Shown here in pieces: positions 8,765-18,813 of a DNA stretch of 64,000 nt; positions within the stretch are counted from its first letter, which is position 1, and each line of letters opens with the position of its first letter. This DNA comes from Helichrysum umbraculigerum (lineage: Eukaryota; Streptophyta; Magnoliopsida; Asterales; Asteraceae). Both the position numbers and the translations under genes were made by a program. The notes beneath the pieces are model-generated. The model was not told the origin of the DNA. It was given only the letters and a program-made list of their open reading frames with translations, and made no database searches. The stretch is from the NCBI GenBank assembly GCA_949592205.1, contig CATIUR010000006.1, forward strand, positions 68,258,001 through 68,322,000, in the 5' to 3' direction.

Positions 8765-11084
8765 AACCGAAACGATTATTTAAATAATCGCGAATACCAA
8801 ATTTAACAAAAAGTAGAAACTCAAAATGAAAGTGAGCGAAAAACATTTTTAAATCAAGTATTATTATTAAGGATAATAACTACATAATCCGTTTGAAATT
8901 TAAATACAGTTTAGATACAGAAAACTATCCGTACATTTTAAGTAAAACAAAGTTACAATTTTATACATCCGTAAAAACATTTTTATAAAATATTTCAATT
9001 AAAAACCTATACGATTCTATTTTTAGAAAATTATCATTTTAAAGTATTATACCGCATAACGATCGGGTACGCAAACACGGGTCGGTAATACCCAACCACC
9101 TCAATAATTGAGGCCGGTTATATCAACCGACCTCAATTATTTATCACACACACGCTCACTCTTTGATCTCTCTCGGCTCTCACTCTTTCTCGATCTCTAT
9201 TTCATTTTAACAACAACAACAAAGATCAGTAACATCATCATCATCATCTAGCTTCAAAATCATCATCTTCATCATCGGATCATTCTCATCATCATCCCCA
9301 CGGTTTCAAATTTCGCTACGTAAGAACACTTATCAATTCTCGTTAATTTTATGTTTATAATACATTATATAGCATGTATTAGCTTTGTATTAGGTTGTTG
9401 TATGCGGAAATAGGATTTAGAACTGGTTTTGGATGTTTTCTGCAAGAACAGACTCGAACCAGACCTCGGAATACGGCGTATTCAAGGGAATACGGCGTAT
9501 TCCCGCCCAGAAAACATGAACACGGCGTATTCAAGGGAATACGGCGTATTCCCCTTCAAAACCACTGAATACGGCGTATTCGGGTGAATACGGCGTATTC
9601 CCCACATCTTGAGCCCAATCAGACTGATTAGCCATCGAATACGGCGTATTCGGGTGAATACGGCGTATTCCCCTTCGAGACCATTGAATACGGCGTATTC
9701 AGACCAATACGGCGTATTCCCTTCGAAACCATTGAATACGGCGTATTCAAACCAATACGGCGGATTCCCCCTATATATTTCATGATCCAACGGATCAATA
9801 AACTAGCCCTGCGAATTCTAGCTAAAACGTCGACGATTTTACAACACATTTTAGGGTAGCTTCTCGATGAAAATTTTATTATAACGGATTGGGCTCAAAT
9901 TCGCTCGGTCATTCAAAAACAACCCAATGCTCAAGGCTAAGTACCTTAGCCTTGTCAGTTTTAGGCCATCCGGGGTCGTTTAGGGGCCGAAAATGGCAGA
10001 TTACTGTTTTCAGACTCGTACCAAATTTTGTAAACTCAAACATAAACATTAAATAATACATTGGACAATCCATTTACTCATTAGAATCTCGCGTGTTTAG
10101 GACTCTAAGGGATTTCAAAGATTGTCTATTCCACGTCGAATATATTCATTGCTCGGATTGACTCAGGTGAGTCTCACAGCCCCATTTTTACTGTTTTAAA
10201 TATTGGGGTAAGATACAATGCTTACATGTTTTCGTGATCATATGTTATTTGATTAGTTAATTTAATTATTAACTCATGGAATTAAATGATTATTTAGTTC
10301 GGTTAACTATATTAGTTACATTGTTTGGCTACCATTCTTTGGTCCTGATTAGCATTGTTAAATTTCACATTGTTCGGAAACCTGCGTTGGTTTGTTCCAT
10401 GTTGCGAAACCTGCGTTGGTTTCATCATTGTTTAATTGCACATTGTTCGAAGACCTGCGATGGTTTGTTCAATGTTACGAAACCTGCGTTGGTTTCATCA
10501 TTGTCTAATTTCATATTGTTCAAAAACCTGCGTTGGTTTGTTCAATGTTCCAAAACCTGCGTTGGTTTTATCCTAGTTGATTTCGTTATTGTTTAGGGAA
10601 CCTGCGTTGGTTTAAAATCATTGTGTGAGTAAATTGCTTAAATCACTATTCATTTATAACTTTTTATTATCGTCGGATAATCATATTGATCACATCAATG
10701 TTTATATTAAAACCTGTGAGATTTACCAGCTTTATAGCTGACCTTTTAGTGTTGTATTCTCAGGTACTCATCAACAGTAGGAATGGCCTACAGGATAAGC
10801 TAGCTATCACGAGTCGCATGCATCCATTTAGACATGAAGATTTTCTTGCATTATATTTTGTATAATGGTTATGTATTAAAATCTGCTGAAATCATTTTGC
10901 TAACTCACTACTATGTTTCAAACTTATGACTTAAACTTTGTACTACTTTTGAAAACTTATGTAATGTAATATATTTTCTACAACGTCTCATTTAGAGTCG
11001 TTTGCTTGTATTTTGGGTTTGATTATTGATTAGTCACGCCCCAAAACAGTCGCTTCCGCAAAGCATTAAATTGGGGGTGTGACA
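8637..11084 (+). mobile_element. 3' LTR of element A
   Basis: Same ends as the 5' LTR (TGTGACACCC..GGTGTGACA). The palindrome array is at 9469-9767, with one extra 33-bp unit compared with the 5' LTR, and the TA tract is shorter. Followed by the target duplication GATCC (11085-11089). Confidence 0.95.
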
Positions 11085-11311
11085 GATCCTACCCTGGGTA
11101 AACATTTAGCATGTTAGGTACCGCCATCGCAAATTCACAGGGCACACCCGGGTTCGAGTCCGATAAAGAACTGCCGGTATAATTTCGTGGGCTAACTGTG
11201 GCCAGGTGCTTTGCCGGGCAGATGTCTCTTGCGGGTAGGACACTGCGGATCTCAAAGAGATCCGGGGTCAGGGGTACCCTCCAACTACCCTTTTTTTTAT
11301 CATAATTTTAG
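11085..11311 (+). mobile_element. tRNA-derived SINE, 3' part
   Basis: Continues the SINE interrupted at 3749. It contains a second box-B-like string GGTTCGAGTCC (11151-11161) and ends in a run of eight T. The target duplication TATCATAATTTTAG (11298-11311) exactly matches 3669-3682. Without element A the SINE is about 275 bp. A T-rich 3' end is known for the Au-type SINEs of plants; membership is not established here. Confidence 0.85.
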
Positions 11312-11625
11312 GCTTATATTTCGTCATATACATGAATACATTTAGTCACTTGTATCATTTAGTGTTAGAAAAGTAGAAATACTTATTATTATATTATACT
11401 GGTAACGACGTGTTATTATTAATCATCATTTTACAATTATTCCTAACTACGTAGCAGACATTTTAATGATTAATATAAGTTATATTCAATACTAGGTTGC
11501 TTACCCGTACGATGCACGGCTAGAATTCAAGAAAATGTTGTTGCTGTGAAATGACAATTGTTTAAACAGAGTATATAATAGAATCTTTTAAAGTTTATGA
11601 TGTATCTATTGTAATTTAATCATTG

Positions 11626-11687
<62 letters not shown>

Positions 11688-12398
11688 ATTATAATTAATA
11701 TACAGAGTAGAGTAAACAATGTTTTTTTTTCTAAGAGTGTGTCTATCAAATGTTAAAGTTTTAAGATTGAACTATACTTTCCACGCAACTTATAATAACA
11801 AAACAAACGTGCGAGTATAATTAACCAACACTCAAATGCAAAAAATGTTAAAGAAAACGATGAATCTTCAAACACATGGATGAACATAGTGTCCATAAGA
11901 TACGGATGGACTTTTTTGCCATGCGATGCATGGCTATGTATGTTTATTACTATCTATAGTCTATATCTTACGTGTGAGTAGTGACCATTTTTTTAAAAAA
12001 AAAAAAAAAAGAAAAGAAAAGAAACTATATCTTACATGTTATATAATTAAACATTTATTGTGATATATACAATGATAAGTTACAAGTCGTGTGGGATATA
12101 TATGATCAACTGGAGCACCCCATTTTCGTAGCTGAAAATAGACTTTACATTAACGATATTCAGTAAGATAATCCATTTATTTTAAATATCTTATTAATTA
12201 GTTATAAAAATGTCTCCAAACAAAAGAACAGGTTCCGTACAAAATATTATACGAATAAAAGAAGTCTTAACAATGATAATAGAGATTCGAACAATAATAA
12301 ATACAAATTAAGAGTGTAAAAATCCGCACCTCAAGCTTGTGTTAAATAGCTAAATTATTAATGTCGAATCAATGCTATTTTATTTTTTCCCTTCGAAT
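11312..12398. other. Intergenic DNA with (TG)n(TA)n microsatellite
   Basis: Simple repeat at 11625-11686. Two related strings lie at 11503-11523 (TACTAGGTTGCTTACCCG region) and 11918-11937 (GCCATGCGATGCATGGC). They resemble widespread plant repeat ends, but no complete element could be delimited. No gene seen. Confidence 0.55.
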
Positions 12399-12403
12399 GG
12401 TTT

Positions 12404-14512
12404 TGTAACATCCTCAAATTGGGCTTAGAAGTAATAGGTATTTTCTGAAAATTTTAAATGCAATTTAAAATTGTTATTGTGTTTGATTGTATAATTAATA
12501 GGTCGATAAGCCTCAGGAAATATTGTGGCTAGTGAAATATTGATTGTTTTAAATTTATTTAGTTGACGGTAAAATAAAATAGTTTTCCCCGTAAATATTT
12601 TTAAGTTCCAGACAATGATAAGTACGGGGGACAAAACTAGTACACAAAGTAACTAATTAGGTAATATATCTATGTTTTGGATCGGGTTTTATTCCCCCAC
12701 ATACATACATACGTACGTATGAACATATACACACACACCTAAACCTAAATCTACAAAAAACATGGAGAAATCATCAAATTGAAGCTTCTACTCTTGGATT
12801 CAAACTTCCATAATCATCAAACAAGGTATAATCAAGTGTTCTTCATGTTCTTCAACCTAGAATTTGGGGTTTTTTGGTGTTCTTGAGATAAAATCCGAAA
12901 TTAGGGTTTAAAAAGTGTAAATTGATGCTAATTAAGCTTCAATAACATGTAATAATCATTCTAGCATCATCTTAATCATGTTATATGTGTTAATTTCGTG
13001 TTTTATATAACCCTAGAAATTGGGGGTTTTGAATAGTTGATTTAATTGACTTGATTAATCTTGAACTAAGACTTGTAGTGATCATATAGTGGTTAGTTGA
13101 TGTTTAATTCTTGATTATAAGTAGAATCATAAGTTAGATATGAAGAATGTTGCATGATCATATGAATAAAGTGATGGGTTTGTGAGTATTATTGAATTAT
13201 TAGCTTGTAATCATGTTAGAAGGATTAATTGATACTTATATCATGATTAAAAGCTAAAACCCTATATTAGAATTGAGTAAGTTAATTTAGTTACATGAAG
13301 ATTTTGATGGATTGTTAATTTGGAAGCTATTAATCTTGTTTGGTGTGATTATGTTAGTTAACAATGATTAATGTGAACTAAGGTGATAAGTTGATTATAA
13401 TTATCATGATTTATTAGGTGATAGTGAACTAATGAAGTTAATAGTGATAATTCATATTAATGGAATGAATTATGTGAAATTACTACAAGTGATAACTAAA
13501 TTGATATATAGTTGAAAAGTGGTTAACATGATATCTAATCATGATTAAGAAGCAATTCAAGAAGTATGAACTTGATGTTTGTGATGATTGTGATAATACA
13601 CATGAATTGAGATTGTTGATATAAATCTATTGGAGTAATGTTATGTAGATTTGATACAAGTAACTGACTTGTGTATTTTGTTGTATTTCCAGATATGGAG
13701 AAGACTCGGTGATATTAGACTACTGAGTGGGCGACTATGGTAGTCGGTGAGTGGACTTTGATCTCTCACTATAATTTAGTGATCACTATTGTGGTTACTT
13801 CAAGTGTTAAGTGTTATTCCTGTGTTAAGTGTTATTCCTGTGTTAAGTTGAATTGTGAATTGTGTTAAAGTGTTAAAGTGTTAAGTGTTAAGTGACCTAT
13901 TGGTAACTGTGTTAATAGAGGTCAACTATGTTGGACTGTGTGGTTACAGGTTAGTCAACACAAGGGTTGTGAACATTCGTTGTAAGTAAGGCTTGTGTTG
14001 ACTAAAGGTAACAAACAGTTATCGGTTAACCACTGTATTGGCCTGCAGTTGGTGTAAGTGTCGCTTGGTGGGCCACCGCGGCTGAGGGCGTCACAAGGGC
14101 CACCGATCCTCTGGTGATGTTGAGTCAAAGTGTTAAATGTGGTGAACTCATGGTGTTAAACTAAGTTGTATTGTTAGTGATGAGTTAACTCACTTAGCTT
14201 CGTGCTAATCCCTCGTTGTTTACTCCTTGCAGGTTAATATCTTTTGTTATGGGCGGGTCAAGGAGTAACTGAAGAATGTTTGACTAGGATTACTCTGATT
14301 ATTATTTAATACAGTTTAAAATGTTTGATTATATAATGTCCAGAATATAGAAGATTGTTTTGTAAACAATAATAATCAATACTTAGAACTTAGGTAATGG
14401 AAGATGACGACATGTCATTTTATGTATATATATGTTTTGGGACTTGAGCTTCCGCATTGTTTAAAAAAAAAAAAAAAAAAAAAAAAACAGTTGTAAATTC
14501 TGGGGCGTTATA
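12404..14512 (+). mobile_element. Solo LTR B (Tekay-like chromovirus LTR)
   Basis: 2109 bp, begins TGTAACATCC and ends GGGGCGTTATA. The target duplication GGTTT lies at 12399-12403 and 14513-14517. The ends match those of element D's LTRs, so it is a relative. There is no primer binding site or interior, so it arose by LTR-LTR recombination. Inside are GTGTTAAG-type direct repeats (13807-13890), a putative mini-exon (13693-13746) flanked by CCAG and GTGAGT, the hairpin/acceptor module (14194-14232), and a run of about 25 A (14463-14487) 25 nt before the LTR end. Confidence 0.9.
14191..14232 (+). promoter_or_regulatory. Hairpin plus acceptor-like module of LTR B
   Basis: CAC, stem TTAGC (14194-14198), loop TTCGT, stem GCTAA (14204-14208), then a pyrimidine-rich tract ending in TTGCAG at 14232. 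Confidence 0.55.
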
Positions 14513-14517
14513 GGTTT

Positions 14518-14654
14518 GCAACACGGCATAGATGAATAGGAGTATATCATGAAATTATAAGTCTACGATTTTTATATTTGTATTGTAACTGGTCGACTTT
14601 TCTATATTGGATCCACTACTTTGTTTAGTAGTTATATCTAGTTTTATTATTATA

Positions 14655-14746
<92 letters not shown>

Positions 14747-16177
14747 AGATCATACAAATCCTTAACTAAATTAACTCATGTTGACATGAGAAATAAATTT
14801 TTTGGAAGGCTATCAATATGACACCTAGGATTTTTGCTTATTTGTCAAAATAAGAAGGATGTCACATAGGACTTAGCTACTATTCTTTTAGTTATATAGA
14901 TAGATGAGAAAAATCAAACTTGCGAACTCATTTATATTTTACACCTACAAAAAGTCATTCCTAATTAATAATTAATATACATAAATTTAGTTTTTCTCTA
15001 TTTATTGTAAAAAAAATAATAAAAAAAAATTAAGAAAGAATGAATAACTAACTTTTTATATTTATAACTATAACTTTTTAGAAAGGGTAAAAAAATAATT
15101 CCTCTCTCCCATAATTAATGTCCACTACACAATCGGTTTTCATAAAGCAATAAAATTTACATTGTTTGGTTGTGAAGATGACACTATTATTCTTGTTTTT
15201 TGCATAAACTTCCATATATCAATTTTGAGGAAAAAATATATTGAAAATAATATGATAAAGTTAAGGAAAATGTTAAACATAACCCATAGAGCTATATTTA
15301 AGATATTCAAACGCACAAAATTTTTTTGTACCATGATAATAACCACCAACTCCTTGAATTTAACTTTTCCCGACCAACTTAATGTATCACCACTTTATGC
15401 ATTTAATTAATTCATAAACATAGCCGTTATGACAACATTTAGCAAAATTTGTTAGTTAATATGTTAATTTTGAAAGTAGACACTTATTTTGGAACAAAAT
15501 AAAAATAAATATGGACATTTATTTTGTGACGAATAAAATTATGTTTTATAGGTAAAAATGCAAAAAACATTATTACACTAAGAAAAAGCATATTAGCACG
15601 TTCACTTCTATAAGAGCATGGGGTGTTAAAACACTGTTTTTATAGTTTTCTTGTGAACACGTTGTTGCTGAAAAAGTGGGAGTGTGGGGATATTGAGTTT
15701 ACAATGCCTTCAAAATTTATTTTTGATATTATAAATCAATGTGTGTGTGGGAAAACAAAAAAGAAAAAGAAAAAAAAAAGAATGAAAAACAACGTTTCAT
15801 ACGAGACGATGTAGGAGAACATTGATGAGAACACTCTTAAAAACATTGTAGCGTGTGATGTTATAGTGTTCTGAATGGTGATCGTCGTTGGAAACAGTTT
15901 TGAGCTACTACATGTGGACCAAACTTATATCGGTTACACTTGACCACCTTTAGAATCTAGAAATGACACAAAGCCCCCTTGTATATGCCATTTTTTTTAG
16001 AAATGCAAGTTTTTATAAAACATTTTTGTTTCAAAGTGAACACATATTTATAAAAAAAAAGAGTTAGTATAATCCTATTAGTGTTGTACTATTATTGTTA
16101 TAACTTATCATGGTTATGGTTGTTATTATTATCTTTTCATTTTTAATAATTTAAATTATATCCTTTATTTTTTAAAA
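14518..16177. other. Intergenic DNA upstream of OSR-A, with (TTA)n microsatellite
   Basis: (TTA)n at about 14660-14742. From about 15890 the sequence is a diverged copy of 23765-23936 upstream of OSR-B (shared wording CATGTGGACCAAAC and AAATGACACAAAGCCCCC). It is therefore part of the duplicated unit. No gene recognised. Confidence 0.65.
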
Positions 16178-16371
16178 GGTTTTGCTAACGGAAGCCCTTT
16201 GGACTTTTGTTAAAGCTTTGAGACATGTATAAATGAATTGTACATTTACCAAAATTTAGGGGATCAAAATAAATCCAATGGTAGACATAGAGTTTGTTAT
16301 GGTTAATACAAATTTTAATGCATGTCCGGAAGTTTTAACGAAAGTTCTAAGGACTTCGGTTAGTAAAACTC
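16178..16371. mobile_element. MITE with about 49-bp inverted repeats (MULE-like)
   Basis: Ends GTTTTGCTAAC and GTTAGTAAAAC (16179-16369) with imperfect inverted repeats of about 49 bp. Flanks are TTTTTTAAA and TTTTTTGAA, consistent with a 9-bp target duplication. The paralogous DNA upstream of OSR-B (28265-28335) lacks the element and gives an empty-site comparison. Confidence 0.82.
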
Positions 16372-16615
16372 TTTTTTGAAAAATGAAAAAGTAAGAAAGA
16401 AATTTTTTGACTGGTTTCATACTTCCATGCATATATGCTCGGGAAATTTAATCGCACCATATGGTCTCAACGCAAAACGTTGCCTCAGTCCTTGTTACCG
16501 AATACCGATTCATTGACTATGGTCAAAAAATACTAACCGCCGTTGACTACTACGTATCGTATTAATTAACCATCGCAACCTACGTTCTCTACATGCATGC
16601 AGCCCAAAATAACCA

Positions 16616-16675
16616 CCATGCAACCGTCACATCGCTTCCCAACAGACACCACACCCCCACACTTTACTATATATA
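16616..16675 (+). promoter_or_regulatory. OSR-A core promoter: conserved box and TATA box
   Basis: CCATGCAACCGTCACAT (16616-16632) followed by TATATATA (16668-16675), 124 nt before the ATG. The same two elements at similar spacing precede OSR-B (28545-28561, 28597-28604) and OSR-C (57565-57581, 57617-57624), while surrounding DNA has diverged in OSR-C. That argues for function. A CATGCATG (RY-type) string lies just upstream in A and B. Confidence 0.7.
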
Positions 16676-16798
16676 CTTCATATCATTTTGCATTTGAAAA
16701 CAGAGATATATACATTCTTGTGTGGGGCAAAACCAAATATACTAAATTCGATTTTTTGTCCTACATTCCGTTTAACTTTCAAGAAGAAGCTAGATACG

Positions 16799-17005
16799 AT
16801 GGAAAATATTGAGTATGGATGGGGAATGGGGTCGGTCATCACCATGCTAATCATGGTTGCTTGTATGGTGTTCATTCCGTTGGTGATGGGACCGGTGGGA
16901 CCACCATCTCTTCCGGTGATTCTCCTCATTCCGGTGTTATTGGTGGCTATTATCATCTTCATGTCTATTGCTTCGAACCCTAATGGCCACAACAAGTTTA
17001 ACTGA
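16799..17005 (+). CDS. Small two-pass membrane protein, ARGOS/OSR-like (copy A)
   Basis: 68 residues, one exon. A short polar N terminus (MENIEYGWG) precedes membrane segment 1 (about 11-30), a Gly/Pro turn GPVGPPSLP (31-39), membrane segment 2 (about 40-58) and a polar tail (ASNPNGHNKFN). Two hydrophobic helices joined by a proline-rich turn and followed by an S/N-P tail is the layout of the ARGOS/ORGAN SIZE RELATED domain. Those proteins act at the endoplasmic reticulum and Golgi to promote organ growth and lower ethylene sensitivity. The turn here is less proline-rich than the usual LPPLPPPP, so membership is inferred. The frame is open upstream to 16688, but this ATG is the one kept in all three copies. 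The copies differ by few residues, which indicates constraint. Confidence 0.72.
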   Translation: MENIEYGWGMGSVITMLIMVACMVFIPLVMGPVGPPSLPVILLIPVLLVAIIIFMSIASNPNGHNKFN

Positions 17006-18370
17006 GTATCTTCTTCAATTCGATCTTATATATGATGAATGAATGTATCTCAAAATATTAATTAATATTATCATCGTTTCGTATTAAATCTTGTTGGTTC
17101 CTTCTTTTGTTTATTAATTTGTTTATGCATTTGGCCATTCAGTTCGTTCATGCATGTTCATTATAAATAATGTGTATATATATGCATATATGTTCGAGTG
17201 TAATCGCATGCATGATCGATTCCTGAAACTAAATATGCCAAACACGTACATATATAGCATAATAACAATAACAATGATCGATTAGTACTCGATATGATCG
17301 TGGATAAAGAACAGAAGTATGCATGGCACATGTGAATAATCAACGTACACATTCATATGAATTGAAACATCACCGTTTCACACAAACTGCACACAATTTC
17401 CCATTTTTAATTTTCTGTTTGATTAAATTATATAACCTCGTTAAATTAAAACACGATATATATTTCTTAACCAAATCTGTATCTGTATATATCGGTGACC
17501 AAGACTAAAAGTAACTAGAAAACGGATGAACACATACACCAATAAGCCGAGAAAAATGATACAAATAGTGAAAAATATTAAGTTTGAAATTATACGCCAT
17601 ATATACGATTTAGTTCTAAATTTTCCTTACCATTAATTTGTTCATGATTATTATAATGTAAAACATGTTTAATTTTTTATTTTATAAAAAAATGTGAAGA
17701 TATTATGATATGTTAGAAGGTCGGTATTTTGACCAGGAAAACCTCGATGACATAATCGTTTAAAATTGAACTAATTAAGGGAAAGTATTTTGTGTCGTTG
17801 ATGAAAATGTGAAGTTAGTTATAGAAGAAAAATTATTTAATTTGTGTATATGTATAGAAATTGAAGGCTAATGTAAAATACACACAATATTTTATTTGAA
17901 TACTTACCGGTGTGTTATGTCTTCAATATCATAATTTAACTGATTATACAATGAACTACATTATCTTTTACAATTTTTTCCTTTTATACGTGAATGAAGA
18001 CTTTTTACAAGATTTTGTGTAAAAGCACGATTTTGTATAATACGCTTTAGTTTCAATGAACAAATGCTTTTAATTCTAATAAAACGATCAATTTATTAAA
18101 AGTTATATATAGCCTCAATGACTTGATAAATCTCAGGTCATTGCACCATCTCTCCTTATTATTATATTTGTTATATTAATATTATTATATTTGTTATATT
18201 AATGAGAAATAGTTTTTCTTCAATTAATGGAGTAATGACTTTCTCTAAAAAGCTTTGGTAAAAAAGCTTTAAAAAAAAGTGCTCGTTGGATAAGATATGA
18301 GTGTTTAGCTATATGGTTTTTCTATTTTTTTTTGTTATTTTGTTGTATTTTCATAAAGTTGTACGTAGTA
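17006..18370. other. Intergenic DNA between OSR-A and GSDA-A
   Basis: The first ~300 bp (3' untranslated region and flank) match the DNA after OSR-B (28936-29280), which marks the duplicated unit. The rest is AT-rich, with a short direct duplication around 18157-18201 (TTATTATATTTGTTATATTAA). No gene seen. Confidence 0.6.
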
Positions 18371-18562
18371 GTAATAAGCAATGTTTTAAAAATCGGTTTT
18401 TTGATCGAACCGGAAGTCAAACCGATCCCGGTTTAATCCAGTTCAACTGGAGGTCCTACCGGTTCGATCGGGAAATTTACACTAAGAACATCAAACCGGA
18501 TTGAGGCCCGGTTCCGGTTCAACCGCTCGGTTTGAACCGGTTCTTAAAACATTGATAATAAG
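18371..18562. mobile_element. hAT-type MITE
   Basis: Element 18379-18554 (176 bp) with terminal inverted repeats CAATGTTTTAAAAATCGG and a closely matching partner ending CTTAAAACATTG. It is flanked by 8-bp near-duplications GTAATAAG and ATAATAAG. It is rich in ACCGGTT strings in both orientations, typical of subterminal binding sites. It sits 250 bp upstream of the GSDA-A start codon. Confidence 0.82.
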
Positions 18563-18813
18563 TATTGATGATGATGATACACCATCCTTCTTTTAAGTTT
18601 TAATAGTCCCACAATATCTAATCGATTTTTAATGTTTGTTTTATTTTGCTTGTTGTTGTGTGGCACATTGTTGTTGACACTTGTTGTGCTGTCTCTCATT
18701 TTGCTGTTTTGACATTTGTCATTTAGCATCAAACATTTGTGTTTACTGTTCAACTAAATAGCAAAACCAACACCACGTACTGCACTCATTCATCTAATCT
18801 ACTTTTTCATCTC

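Noticed and set aside
15600..15850. Possible MITE (GAGCATGGGGTG ... GAACACTCTT)
   Set aside because: End similarity is too weak to separate from chance.
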